The translations under genes and the position numbers were made by a program. This document shows, piece by piece, positions 36,468 to 47,501 of a stretch of 64,000 nt of DNA; positions within the stretch are counted from its first letter, which is position 1; every line of letters starts with the position of its first letter. This stretch comes from Batillaria attramentaria (lineage: Eukaryota; Mollusca; Gastropoda; Batillariidae). Under the pieces are notes generated by a model that saw only the letters and a list, made by a program, of their open reading frames with translations, was not told the DNA's origin and searched no databases. Where the stretch lies: NCBI GenBank assembly GCA_018292915.2, contig JACVVK020000053.1, positions 2,012,501 to 2,076,500 of the forward strand, written 5' to 3'.

Positions 36468-37714
36468 TCTGTACTGAACACTTTCTCCACAAACTTCTTC
36501 ATAAACTCCATACATTCCAGGGTCACCTCATCAGGCTGTGAGTCGATGCTGTACGTGGAACTCCACGACTTCTCAGAATCTCTGGATGCTGATCGGGGAA
36601 CTGACTCTCCACCATACTCGGCGTCGGATGATTCAACGCTGGTGGATGTGTAGAGGTTGTTGTTTCTACCCCCGTTAGAATCCACACTGCTTTGGCTGTG
36701 GCGGGGTGACCTTTTTGACCCGACGTTGTCGACGTCTTGGTCGAAGGACATAAGATCAGATGGAAGATTTTCTGGAGCAAACACGGCATCCGCATCCGGT
36801 TCATCCGGCTCAACATAGTCATCAAACAACATTTCATCCACAGTGCTGGATCTCCGTTTGGTGGTTGTAAATTTTGGTGCCCTTTTGCTGGGCTCGGGAA
36901 CATCAGTCGTGGCCGCTTGCATCTTGTTTTGTTCCTCCATTTTCTCCGTCTCCCTGTCATTCACTGTCATTTCATTCATCTTTCTCTCCATCTTGTCCTC
37001 TTGACCGTACTGTTCACTGGGAAAGAAACGCTGGCTGCTGCTATCCTGAACATTGTCCTCCCCAACCTGCTCCGTAGAGTGAACACTGTTCCTGTTGTAC
37101 AGCGGTTCATCGAAACTGATGTTCATGCCGTTCATGGAAAGCTGTCTGTCCACGGCTCGACCCGATCCCTCGGAGCCAACGCTGTCTGTGCGGGAGTAGG
37201 CCGGCATGGAAGCCATTCGTTTGATGATTTTCTCCTTCTCGCGCATCTCTTGCACAGAGGGGGGCTTCCGAGGAGGCGGGGGACGTGGGGGAGGGGTGCC
37301 GGGTGGGGTGTCGTCCCTCCCCCTCATACCACCATCAAGACTGACTTTCCTGGTGCCAGTGTCCACACTCATACCCCTCATGTTCCTGTCTGTGCCCCTC
37401 ACGTTCCCATCCATACCCCTCACATTCCCGTCCATGCCCCTCGGGGTGCTGTCCATACCTCTTGGGTTGCTGTCCATGCCCCGCATGTTGCCGTCCATGC
37501 CTCGAGTGTTCTCGTCCATACTCATCTCTCTGGAAGAAAATGTCGTTTCAATCTGTTTGGAGATGTTGGAGATGTCACTGATAAGTCCATTCTTCTTGGC
37601 AATCACTGAACTGAAAAACTTGGATGTGCCGTCGGCCAAGCTCTCTGACAGTGAGCGGCGCTCTTCTCGCGAGCGAGGCTGGGGTTGCGGTGGCTGTCTT
37701 GAGTTTATGTCCAT
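36468..37714 (-). CDS. KIAA0513: KIAA0513-like protein, coding exon 1 with N-terminal low-complexity region
   Basis: Minus strand, ATG at 37,714-37,712; the exon ends ACA GA|GTGAGT, so 415 codons plus two bases. Residues 1-30 are Pro/Arg/Ser-rich. Residues 31-60 contain SKFFSSVIAKKNGLISDI and ETTFSS, plausibly a short conserved segment. Residues 66-113 are seven heptads of the form MDGNxRG. Residues 139-152 are a proline tract, a possible SH3 or EVH1 ligand. The remainder is acidic and Ser-rich. The last residues (EFMKKFVEKVFSTE) match the start of the conserved human core (DFMRGYVEKIFSG), which identifies the gene together with exons 2-4. Human KIAA0513 has a shorter N-terminus, so the long disordered extension is lineage-specific or poorly conserved. 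The upstream start and any 5' UTR exon are not proven. Confidence 0.88.
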
Positions 37715-38419
37715 ATTTGGACGCGTCCCAATGAAAAGTGGTCCGGCACTAGAACTCTCTTTTCTGAATAAACGCCTTTGCGTGAGCGGGCATGGGTCCC
37801 ATTTGAAAAATTACCAACAAGCGGGACCTGGCCACGCAGTTCTGTAAGAGTCACGCTGCTGAAAACAATCCTTTCAGAAATCACGTCCGGTCAGGAGTCT
37901 TTTGTCGGTCCGCGTTGGGAGCATGCGTGGTGGGAGCCGCATTGACCCGTTCCGCTATCCCAACCACTCTCTAATCACAACAGTAGGCCACAAGAGGTAC
38001 AGTCCTCAGTCCTCAACTTGTGCTGGGACTACAGCGAGCGACAGTGTGTGCCAGGGAGCTGAGGAGGAGACCGAGTGAAGCTTGGGAAGGGATAGAGGAT
38101 CTACTGCTGGAAACAGCCGGCTCAAATCGACGCAGACAGGCACGCGAGCGGACGGACAAGCACCACTGCTCAAAACATACAGTACAGCTGAGCTCAGTCA
38201 GGCAGCTCTAGCCAAGTCTCCCTCTCTCTCTGTAAATCCTCCAAACTTGTGCCGCCAAGATCAATAACACGTTCCAAGCCGCTGGAGGAGGAGAGCCTTT
38301 GCCTGTCGATACACTTCACCCCCCTTTTCTGTAGGGGCGGGCTTCACTCCTCCAGCACCACAGCCAGTCACACTGTTCAAGTGTGCATTACCTAGAGTTA
38401 CCAGGGAGGGGGGCTGTGA
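37715..38419 (-). promoter_or_regulatory. Probable 5' UTR/promoter region of the KIAA0513-like gene
   Basis: Lies directly upstream of the exon 1 ATG and is richer in CpG than neighbouring DNA (CGTCCGG, GTCGGTCCGCG, CCGTTCCGC). No TATA element or initiator could be assigned; the role is inferred from position. Confidence 0.4.
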
Positions 38420-38775
38420 ACTGCGCAGCCACTGTCTCTCTGTCTCTATAGCAATCTTCAATCACTGTCTCTCTGCTCCTATAGCAATCTTCAGCCACTG
38501 TCTCTCTGTCTACAGCAATCTTCAACCACTGTCTCTACAGCAATCTTCAACCACTGTCTAGAGCTCTGTTTCTATAGCAATCTTCAACCACTGTCTCTCT
38601 GCCTATAGCAATCTTCAGCCACTGTCTATAGCAATCTTCAACCACTGTCTCTCTAGCAATCCTCAACCACTGTCTCTCTGCCTATAGCAATCTTCAACCA
38701 CTGTCTCAGCCGCTGTCTCTCTAGCAATCTTCAGCCACTGTCTCTCTGTCTCTATAGCAATCTTCAGCCACTAAG
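38420..38775 (+). repeat. Degenerate repeat (CACTGTCTCTCTGCCTATAG / CAATCTTCAAC)
   Basis: About 12 imperfect copies with variable lengths of 19-38 bp. Confidence 0.85.
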
Positions 38776-39109
38776 CTGGTTACAGCATGGGCTCTGTACT
38801 GGTCTGTCTGTATCAGTGGGCCCATCCAATCACACTGCCTCCAACTTCAGCAACACCATCAGTTGCTGTGCCAAGGGCGGAGTGTCTGTGAACACAATAG
38901 CAGCAGAACATTTATACATCACAGGCGGTGGGCTAATTGGTGGCAATCAATACAACTTGTACTGTACTTTACAGACACACACTCAAACCTTTTACCAACG
39001 ATCAGGGCCCAGTGAGGGACAGGCAAAAACTACTGTACATGTACTTGCATTTATCACAAACTGCCAGTGTAGGACGACTGTTTTCTACAAGCCAGTACAC
39101 TGAGTACAC

Positions 39110-39392
39110 TTACTGGCTTTTGCCAGTCCAGGTTTTAGTTTTTGCTGGTCCAGTTATTGGTTTTTGCCGGTACAGTTATTCGTTTTGTTAGTCCATACAG
39201 TTGATTTTTGCCGGTACAGTTATTCGTTTTGTTAGTCCATACAGTTGATTTTTGCCAGTACAGTTATTCGTTTTGTTAGTCCATACAGTTGATTTTTGCC
39301 GGTACAGTTATTCGTTTTGTTAGTCCATACAGTTGATTTTTGCCAGTACAGTTATTCGTTTTGTCAGTCGATACAGTTGGTTTTTGCCAGTG
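39110..39392 (+). repeat. 44-bp tandem repeat, 5-6 copies
   Basis: The unit is GATTTTTGCCGGTACAGTTA, TTCGTTTTGTTAGTCCATAC, AGTT. It is followed by a G-run (39,391-39,408) and G-rich sequence to about 39,455. Confidence 0.94.
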
Positions 39393-39567
39393 GGGGGGGG
39401 GGGGGGGGGAGGAAGGGGGTGGGTGGGGGAGGGTTTCAGCAAGGTGGGGGTGGGGGTTGTGATCTATGTAAAGGCTAAAACATGAGTGCGGAACTGAGGG
39501 AATTAGATTCTGAAATAATAAACTCGTATTTGATCACTGACAAAAAACATCAGAACTAAACAACTGT

Positions 39568-39569
<2 letters not shown>

Positions 39570-39599
<30 letters not shown>

Positions 39600-39603
39600 A
39601 CAC
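39570..39603 (+). repeat. CA microsatellite
   Basis: About 34 bp of CA with one T interruption. Confidence 0.9.
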
Positions 39604-39707
39604 TAAGTGCTAAGGCCTCTGACAGTGGTAAGCTTCAAACTCAGTTTTATATTCTCCCTTTTCAAACTCATACAAATTACATGGCAAAAGCATGTGCTGA
39701 TTTGGAC

Positions 39708-41893
39708 TAACAATGTAACAATCTACTAACCATCATGTAACAATCTACTAACCATCATGTAACAATCAGAATCTACTAGCCATCATGTAACAATCTACTA
39801 GCCATCATGTAACAATCTACTAACCATCATGTAACAATCTACTAGCCATCATGTAACAATCTACTAGCCACCATGTAACAATCTACTAACCATCATGTAA
39901 CAATCTACTAACCATCATGTAACAATCTACTAACCATCATGTAACAATCTACTAGCCATCATGTAACAATCTACTAACCATCATGTAACAATCTACTAGC
40001 CATCATGTAACAATCTACTAACCATCATGTAACAATCTACTAACCATCATGTAACAATCTACTAACCATCATGTAACAATCTACTAACCATCAGGTAACA
40101 ATCTACTTGCCATCATGTAACAATCTACTTGCCATCATGTAACAATCTACTAACCATCATGTAACAATCTACTAACCATCATGTAACAATCTACTAGCCA
40201 TCATGTAACAATCTACTAACCATCATGTAACAATCTACTAACCATCATGTAACAATCTACTAACCATCATGTAACAATCTACTTGCCATCATGTAACAAT
40301 CTACTAACCATCATGTAACAATCTACTAACCATCATGTAACAATCTACTAGCCATCATGTAACAATCTACTAGCCATCATGTAACAATCTACTAGCCATC
40401 ATGTAACAATCTACTAGCCATCATGTAACAATCTACTAACCATCATGCAACAATCTACTAACCATCATGTAACCAATCTACTAACCATCATGTAACCAAT
40501 CTACTAACCATCATGTAACAATCTACTAACCATCATGTACCAATCTACTAACCATCATGTAACCAATCTACTAACCATCATGTAACCAATCTACTAACCA
40601 TCATGTAACAATCTACTAACCATCATGTAACAATCTACTAGCCATCATGTAACAATCTACTAGCCATCATGTAACAATCTACTAGCCATCATGTAACAAT
40701 CTACTAGCCATCATGTAACAATCTACTAACCATCATGTAACAATCTACTAACCATCATGTAACAATCTACTAACCATCATGTAACCAATCTACTAACCAT
40801 CATGTAACCAATCTACTAACCATCATGTAACAATCTACTAACCATCATGTAACCAATCTACTAACCATCATGTAACCAATCTACTAACCATCATGTAACC
40901 AATCTACTAGCCATCATGTAACCAATCTACTAACCATCATGTAACAATCTACTAGCCATCATGTAACCAATCTACTAACCATCATGTAACCAATCTACTA
41001 ACCATCATGTAACCAATCTACTAACCATCATGTAACCAATCTACTAACCATCATGTAACAATCTACTAGCCATCATGTAACAATCTACTAACCATCATGT
41101 AACAATCTACTAACCATCATGTAACAATCTACTAGCCATCATGTAACAATCTACTAACCATCATGTAACAATCTACTAGCCATCATGTAACAATCTACTA
41201 ACCATCATGTAACAATCTACTAGCCATCATGTAACAATCTACTAACCATCATGTAACAATCTACTAACCATCATGTAACAATCTACTAACCATCATGTAA
41301 CAATCTACTAACCATCATGTAACAATCTACTAACCATCATGTAACAATCTACTAACCATCATGTAACAATCTACTAACCATCATGTAACAATCTACTAAC
41401 CATCATGTAACAATCTACTAACCATCATGTAACCAATCTACTAACCATCATGTAACAATCTACTAACCATCATGTAACCAATCTACTAACCATCATGTAA
41501 CAATCTACTAACCATCATGTAACCAATCTACTAACCATCATGTAACCATCTACTAACCATCATGTAACCATCTACTAACCATCATGTAACCATCTACTAA
41601 CCATCATGTAACCAATCTACTAACCATCATGTAACCATCTACTAACCATCATGTAACCAATCTACTAACCATCATGTAACCATCTACTAACCATCATGTA
41701 ACCATCTACTAACCATCATGTAACCAATCTACTAACCATCATGTAACCATCTACTAACCATCATGTAACCATCTACTAACCATCATGTAACAATCTACTA
41801 ACCATCATGCAACCATCTACTAACCATCATGTAACAATCTACTAACCATCATGTAACAATCTACTAACCATCATGTAACAATCTACTAACCAG
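39708..41893 (+). repeat. 22/23-bp minisatellite, about 99 copies
   Basis: The unit is CATGTAACAATCTACTAACC plus AT. Three subtypes are seen: AACAATC (22 bp), AACCAATC (23 bp) and AACCATC (22 bp). AACAATC dominates the left and middle, AACCAATC clusters at about 40,460-41,060 and AACCATC is confined to about 41,540-41,820. ACTAGCC/ACTAACC is a second variable site. TAA/TAG in the unit stops every frame, so unlike other arrays here it gives no long open frames. Confidence 0.98.
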
Positions 41894-41945
41894 ATTTAAG
41901 TATGTCATGCACATTGAAGGGAGAGCACTAGTGTAGCCGGACTAC

Positions 41946-42111
41946 ATCAGATGGAGGGTGGGTAAGTGGGTGGGTGTTTGAGGTTCAAATACTTTTCCAC
42001 CACAAATGGGTGATATCCAGAAAAAGGCTTTGGCCCCACTGAGCCAGGATTTGAACTCATGACCCGAGCACTAAAAGTCCAACGCTCTACCGCTGGACTA
42101 TGGCAGGTCCC
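41946..42111 (-). mobile_element. Diverged tRNA-derived SINE
   Basis: The minus-strand head GGGGACCTGCCATAGTCCAG, then CGGTAGAGCGTTGGACTTTT, differs from the other copies. The shared tail TGGTGGAAAAGTATTTGAAC is degraded. Flanks ACATCAGAT and ACATTAGAT are a possible imperfect target-site duplication. Confidence 0.8.
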
Positions 42112-42242
42112 CACATTAGATTATGGGTATCATGATTGACCTTATCTCAATATCTGCCTTTGGCTTAGTGCAGTCTTGGATACAGTCTGCCTGCAGTCAA
42201 GTTGATAACCTACCCTTGTGGCAGAGTAAACCTTTGTGTGTG

Positions 42243-42278
<36 letters not shown>

Positions 42279-43382
42279 AAGAGAGAGAACGTGAACTGTT
42301 ATGTAGGTTTGATACGGTTTTATGTGGGCACTGTCCACAGAAAGTCAAAGTGGTACAGTGTTGCACCTGACCAAAAGCAAAGTTGTATTCCTACAGGTTC
42401 TCTTAATTTACATACTGCACAATATATCTGCATAGTTAACACCTTTAAACCATTAGTTAGAAGAAAGCACATTTATGTGACATATATCCTTGATTTGATA
42501 ATTATCATGAAACTGTCAAATAAAGTAATTGTCAGTATTTATAGATAATTCATGTTTCTTGTATGACATTGATACTTTCTGTATATCTGTAGTATTGTCT
42601 GCCCTTGTGTTCAGGCAATAGTTACCACAGCTTTTTGTGAGTAAAGCTGATGCACTGCATGCCTGAGCTCAGTTCAGATATTTTGCTTTCTCAGTACACT
42701 GTACACTGAGCTTCATATTCAGTCACTTTTACACTGACTGCAATACTGTACAGACTACATCAGTACTGTACAGACTACATCAATACTGTCCAGACTACAT
42801 CAGTACTGTACAGACTACATCAGTACTGTCCAGAGTTTGCCTGATAGTGATAGACATATTCGCACATTTGTCAAACTGATAAGGTCAGTCATTATACATG
42901 TACTTACACTGTAACTATGCATGTATTGTCTTTTTATGTCATTCACTGATTCAGATCTGTTAGTAACTGTAAATTAGTTATTTAAAGGTAAGTAACTTTG
43001 TGTTACTGTAGTAATTACATGGACCATCAGACACTTACATTAGAAATTCATTGCAGTCTGAAGCAGATAATGCATATCTGGTTTCACACAGTTTCATGAT
43101 GTTTTCTATTCATTTGTATTTGCCTGAATGAATAACCAGTAGAAGGGAAATACCAAACTGCTTCTTCTCGACTTCGGTCAATGAATCCAGGAGTGGCGTG
43201 AGTGTTCTACTTGCACAAACTCAACCCGTCTACACCTTCACAAATTTATTTAATCATCAGGTATGAAACATTTTTCAAATAACATTCTCACCAGAACAAA
43301 ATGTACCCTGGTCAGAGACCCAACTGAATTCCATTTTTGATGTGCCTGCTAATCATACCTTAAGAGGTGGCCAGTGAACCAT

Positions 43383-43383
<1 letters not shown>
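42112..43383. other. Intergenic sequence without recognised genes
   Basis: A GA microsatellite at about 42,245-42,290 and four copies of CAGACTACATCAGTACTGTA at about 42,750-42,835. The 141-codon plus-strand frame at 42,123 includes the GA tract and has no homology signature. Confidence 0.5.

Positions 43384-43451
<68 letters not shown>
43384..43451 (+). repeat. CA microsatellite (about 68 bp)
   Basis: Uninterrupted CA dinucleotides. Confidence 0.97.
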
Positions 43452-43454
<3 letters not shown>

Positions 43455-43526
43455 GAAAAGCAGCCTGTTGCTGATGTTTTGCAATAGAGTACAGTTTCTA
43501 AGCAGCACCAGAAAGCTGATGCATTT

Positions 43527-43718
43527 TAATCACAAATGGGGGTGTGTGTTTGGGGGTTTAACGTCCTTTTCCACCACACAGGATGATATCAAAGATGGGG
43601 CAACGATGAAAACGCCAGCACAAATATTGGACCCCAGCCGGGATCGAACTCATGACCCAAGCATTAGAAGTCCAACGCTCTACCATTCGACCACCCCGGC
43701 TCCCCTAATCACAAATGG
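43527..43718 (-). mobile_element. tRNA-derived SINE with perfect 13-bp target-site duplication
   Basis: A well-preserved copy on the minus strand: head GGGGAGCCGGGGTGGTCGAA, TGGTAGAGCGTTGGACTTCT, AATGC, then a GTTCGATCCC B-box, then the body ending GGACGTTAAACCCCCAAACA. TAATCACAAATGG flanks it at 43,527-43,539 and 43,706-43,718. The anticodon-arm sequence TTGGACTTCTAAT equals that of tRNA-Arg(UCU). Confidence 0.94.
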
Positions 43719-44263
43719 ACTAAAGAACATGTACAACAGAAAAGTTCCTTTACTGCAGATCCACTCTCCCCCTACTGATTGAGTGTCAATTCATTAATGA
43801 GAAGAATGGCAGTAACAGTGTCTGACAGCCACAGTAACTCACTGAGACAACAATGGCAAATTCAAGCACATCAGTTTGAAGAACCCTGGCCCCCAAATCT
43901 AGTTTCATGGAATGAAAACAACAACCTGCAAATCTGTTTTTTTACTGTTGCACAACTGCAACATGAAATTGAAAGCAAGCAAGCAAGCCTGCCATCACAG
44001 TCAATTTCACCACACAGCTTAGGTTTGTGGATTCAAGGGAAATGGTTTTGCATGGAACTGGAAGTCTTGGTATGGTTGGGCAAAGACAGTTCTCCCTCCT
44101 TTGACTTGCACGGTCAACATATGTCAGATTATTGCACCACTAGTCCTGCTAACCATAAGACAGGATTTCCAAGGTACAGGCGCACTCACCAATGCTTCCA
44201 TTCTCAAACCAGCAAAAGACATAATTTATCATGTGTAGCCTCACCACACTGAGCTCAGCACTT

Positions 44264-44430
44264 ACCCCCCCCCCCCCCCAAAAAAAAAAAACAAAAAAAC
44301 AAAAAACACAAAAAAAAAAACAAAAAAAAAACAAAGAAAAAACAAACAAACAAACAAACAAACAAACAAAAAAACCCCACCAAAACCAACGACGAAACAA
44401 AAACAAAAACAAACAAAACCAACCATCCCA
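44264..44430 (+). repeat. Low-complexity C-run, A-runs and (AAAC)n
   Basis: Fifteen C followed by A-rich sequence with single C interruptions, then CAAA repeats. A second C-run/A-run pair is at 44,586-44,616. Confidence 0.9.
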
Positions 44431-44760
44431 TAGCTACTGAGCTAGAGGCAGAATATTACTGTGTGGATCAGTACCACAGTACAAATGATAAATCACACAA
44501 CATTTTTGCACCAATTGTATCCCCTCCTTCCTCCAACCTAAATACATACGTGTGCACTGTACATTGTGGGTGTAAAACCACGCATACCCCCCCCCCCCAA
44601 AAAAAACAAAAAAAAACAACTAAACTGATTTATAAAAAATTACTTACATGCAAACTAATATGATGGTAGGTACATGGTGGTTGTATACACAAAAGTGATA
44701 GATGTCACAGACATTTGTCAGATAAAGTGTATTTCATTTAATTTGTAGGGACTGATTTTA

Positions 44761-45066
44761 TTACATGTATTGTAGCAGTAGTTTATATACTTGTTTGCGA
44801 TCAAAATCATCTATAGACGTTTTGGTGAGCACTTTCTCAAGCCCTTTATTGGCGAAGTCAAGAAGTTTCATGGATTCAGCTTGACAACTGGCCCAACTAT
44901 GGACGTTTGAATGAAAGTGTTGGTGAAAACTAAACCCACGATAACCCATGATGTATGGTGAAGGAACTTTAAGAGCTCTTGTAACACTGACACCAGAATA
45001 ATTTAACAACATGTTCAACGGGATCCCATTTTGTAAAGCCAAACACCGTGTTACACCAAAGCTCAT
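44761..45066 (-). pseudogene. Unidentified 101-codon open frame belonging to a dispersed family
   Basis: Minus-strand frame of 101 codons containing HQHFHSNVHSWASCQAESMK and a C-terminal FDRKQVYKLLLQY. I do not recognise the family. A diverged relative is visible at about 51,120-51,310 in the same orientation (matches to GATTTTGAT, GCTG.ATTCA, GACTT.G.CAATAA, TAACACCAAA), so this is probably part of an old dispersed repeat or a decayed element. Expression is unsupported. Confidence 0.3.
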
Positions 45067-45989
45067 GTAATATCATGGAACTGCTGTCAGTGCGATCTTG
45101 AAAACGACAGAATAACAACAAAATTGCACACCCAAGTATACACATGTATGTCATTGTATGCAAAAAAATGAATGGCAGGGTAAAGTTAACACTGCTCTTT
45201 CGACCCAAGCTGGTAATGCGGTCCATCCCAGAACACGCGGCCTGTTGCAGTTCCGACCGTTGCAAACTGCACGTAAATTTGCTGTGTACCATGCGCGGCG
45301 CTGTGCAGTTTTAAGATGCACACTTAGCGAAATGGCGAAATTGATGATGGGCTCGACACCAAACTCATCACTGCTCCTGTTCTTCCAGATGCATGCACGC
45401 ACCAGCTCAGTTTTGCTTCTGTTCGGTGGGTACAGGCACATTAATTTTAAAAAAAAATTAACAATAGACAATGAGGGGAGTGCTTTGAAGAACTTACCAA
45501 GTCGTTATTTTCGGCTATGCATGTTTACACTCAGATTACATGAGGACCACGGGCCTGCAGGTCATGGGACATAACTCTGCACTTGAGAGCTAAAAGTTTT
45601 GGTTAGCCATCCCCGAAAAGTTTGGAATAATTACAGTACTTTCTTGTAATTAAAATGAGCTGTAGTGTAAAATAAATATTGATACTCCGATAGTTTCGGT
45701 GTTGATAAATCAGGCACATGATTAAATCTTTGGCCATCGTCTTTTTTTGTTGTCGCCATTTCAGCAGTTTGTAGAGTTTGAGACTACTTAGAAATCCTAG
45801 ACCAAACTTGATTCCTTGACCAAGAGAGCTGAACAAGTTGGATGAGATAAGCCGTCTGCCGCACGCCTACCGAAAGCAAGAGCAAAAGATTGTAAACAGT
45901 ACGTATGTTTGTGAATATAGATCAATGGGAGTAATTTACGAGGTTGACATGAATGAGACACTAACTCTGTATAATCACCATACCACACA
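45067..45989 (+). promoter_or_regulatory. Upstream region of the ASB-like gene
   Basis: Non-repetitive and CpG-containing at 45,200-45,310 (ACACGCGGCC, CGACCGTTGC, GCGCGGCGCTG), unlike most intergenic DNA here. It could hold the promoter and 5' UTR. No TATA element was assigned. Confidence 0.35.
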
Positions 45990-47501
45990 ATGGGATGTAA
46001 TTTTTCTCAAGTTTTCCCGTCTCTGAGGAGAGCAGGACCCAAAAGGCAGCGGTTGTCATTTGGGTCTGAGTTCAACCAAGGATTAGATGCAGAGACACTG
46101 GCACGTGAAGAGACGGGTGATTTTGACGGGTATGTAACTCATCCTGGAAAGACATCTAAAGTAGACACAACAACAGGACAGGGCAAGATGCTGTCAAAAA
46201 AGAAAAGTGCCTCTCTGTCAAAGACATTATCCACGGAATCAAACTCGAAGTGCGTAAGCCTGGAAGATGCTGCGGAAGTGGCAGTTAGGAATCGAAACAA
46301 GGAGCAGCTTTTGAGGCTAATCAACAAGTGTGGCGATGGGTTTGTCATCATACCTGCATCAAGTCTTCCAAAAAAGAAGAATCCTGTTGAACTTGCTTGC
46401 TCCCTGGGTTACTATGATTTAGTGGAAGTGTTTCTGGATCATGGATGCAGTCCAAACCTGCCAACTTCTGCAGGAAAACTTCTACATTCATTGTTAGAAT
46501 CGATGAAATCTCATGCAGATAACCTAGGGCCAGCACACAAAGTGTTGAAAACTCTGTGTGAGAAAGGCTGTGACCTGAATATCAAAGACTATAAGGGGAA
46601 TACACCATTGATGCATTGTGCGCAGATAGGAGATAGTGGTGTCATGAATGATGTGCTATCAAAATGTTCAGAACTCCAACTTAGCTGTAGATGTTCTGGC
46701 AGTTTGTATACACCTTTGCATATGTCCGCCATGCGTGGTGATTTTGAATGTGTGAAACTGCTTCTGTCTCGTTCACCACACAAACATGTGGATGTTACTG
46801 ATAAATATGGTAACACGGCCCTACATCTGGCGTTAAAGAGCATGCTTCACAATATTCCCTACTTAAATGCTGCTAAAGAGAGCCTGGAAATCTCGGGTGA
46901 AACAAGTTCACATCACTCAGCAGCCTGCGAGCAGCTGATGCGATTCCAGCACAACGCTGTGGCAATCGTTGAAGCCCTCGTGATTGCTGGGGCCAACGTG
47001 CATGCGACTTGCTGTCCACCAAGCGCTATGGACTTCCAGTATTACCCACTCATCTACGCACTCCAGCTGTGCGCGGAGGATGAGACGGGAGGATTTGAGT
47101 TTGACAGGGACAGGCTCTCCTCCACTCTCAACCTTGTGTCTCAGCAGACAATCCAGTCTCTAAAGGAACTGGGTAAATCTGCTGGAGATGAGTCATGTGA
47201 TCCATACAGGTACAGATTCTCACCTTATGCAGGTGTGGTGCGACTGCTTGTGTTGGCGGGTACGGAGGTGTCACTCAGCATGAGAGGGGAACTGTACAAG
47301 AGGTTCTCAGTAGTGAGCGTCCTGCTGGACGAAGTCTGTGAGTTTTGGGACAGATACAAGATGGAAAAACCACCAAAACTGGTCCATATTGCCAAACTTA
47401 AAATACGCTCCTACCTTGCCAGTATTCGGCAGCTGCATGAAATCAGCCATTTACCATTACCTCCACGACTAAAGGAATATGTCAAGCTGAACTACCTCTG
47501 A
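45990..47501 (+). CDS. Intronless ankyrin-repeat/SOCS-box (ASB-like) protein, predicted N-acylated
   Basis: 503 residues in one open frame. The ATG context is ACAATGG (A at -3, G at +4), with an in-frame TAA 18 nt upstream. MGCNFSQ at the N-terminus fits N-myristoylation (Gly2, Ser6) with Cys3 available for palmitoylation. Residues 10-90 are basic and Ser/Thr-rich. Ankyrin-like units lie at about 130-156 (NPVELACSLGYYDLVEVFLD), 183-215 (GCDLNIKDYKGNTPLMHCAQ), 239-268 (YTPLHMSAMRGDFECVKLLL), 272-285 (YGNTALHLAL) and 325-340 (VEALVIAGANVHA). The C-terminus is a SOCS box: BC-box-like PPKLVHIAKLKIRSYL (461-476) and Cul5-box-like LPLPPRLKEYV (488-498). In known ASB proteins this recruits Elongin B/C and Cullin 5, with ankyrins binding the substrate to be ubiquitinated. 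The layout resembles ASB6 most, but assignment to one ASB is not secure. An acceptor-like site ending at 46,035 could mean that the true first exon lies upstream, which would remove the MGC start. Confidence 0.88.
   Translation: MGCNFSQVFPSLRRAGPKRQRLSFGSEFNQGLDAETLAREETGDFDGYVTHPGKTSKVDTTTGQGKMLSKKKSASLSKTLSTESNSKCVSLEDAAEVAVRNRNKEQLLRLINKCGDGFVIIPASSLPKKKNPVELACSLGYYDLVEVFLDHGCSPNLPTSAGKLLHSLLESMKSHADNLGPAHKVLKTLCEKGCDLNIKDYKGNTPLMHCAQIGDSGVMNDVLSKCSELQLSCRCSGSLYTPLHMSAMRGDFECVKLLLSRSPHKHVDVTDKYGNTALHLALKSMLHNIPYLNAAKESLEISGETSSHHSAACEQLMRFQHNAVAIVEALVIAGANVHATCCPPSAMDFQYYPLIYALQLCAEDETGGFEFDRDRLSSTLNLVSQQTIQSLKELGKSAGDESCDPYRYRFSPYAGVVRLLVLAGTEVSLSMRGELYKRFSVVSVLLDEVCEFWDRYKMEKPPKLVHIAKLKIRSYLASIRQLHEISHLPLPPRLKEYVKLNYL

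Noticed and set aside
36737..37609. Plus-strand frames of 290 and 213 codons
   Set aside because: Antisense shadows of KIAA0513-like exon 1, whose minus-strand frame has a supported donor and homology.
45838..46026. 62-codon plus-strand frame overlapping the ASB-like start
   Set aside because: Different frame, no family resemblance; at most an upstream open frame in the 5' UTR.
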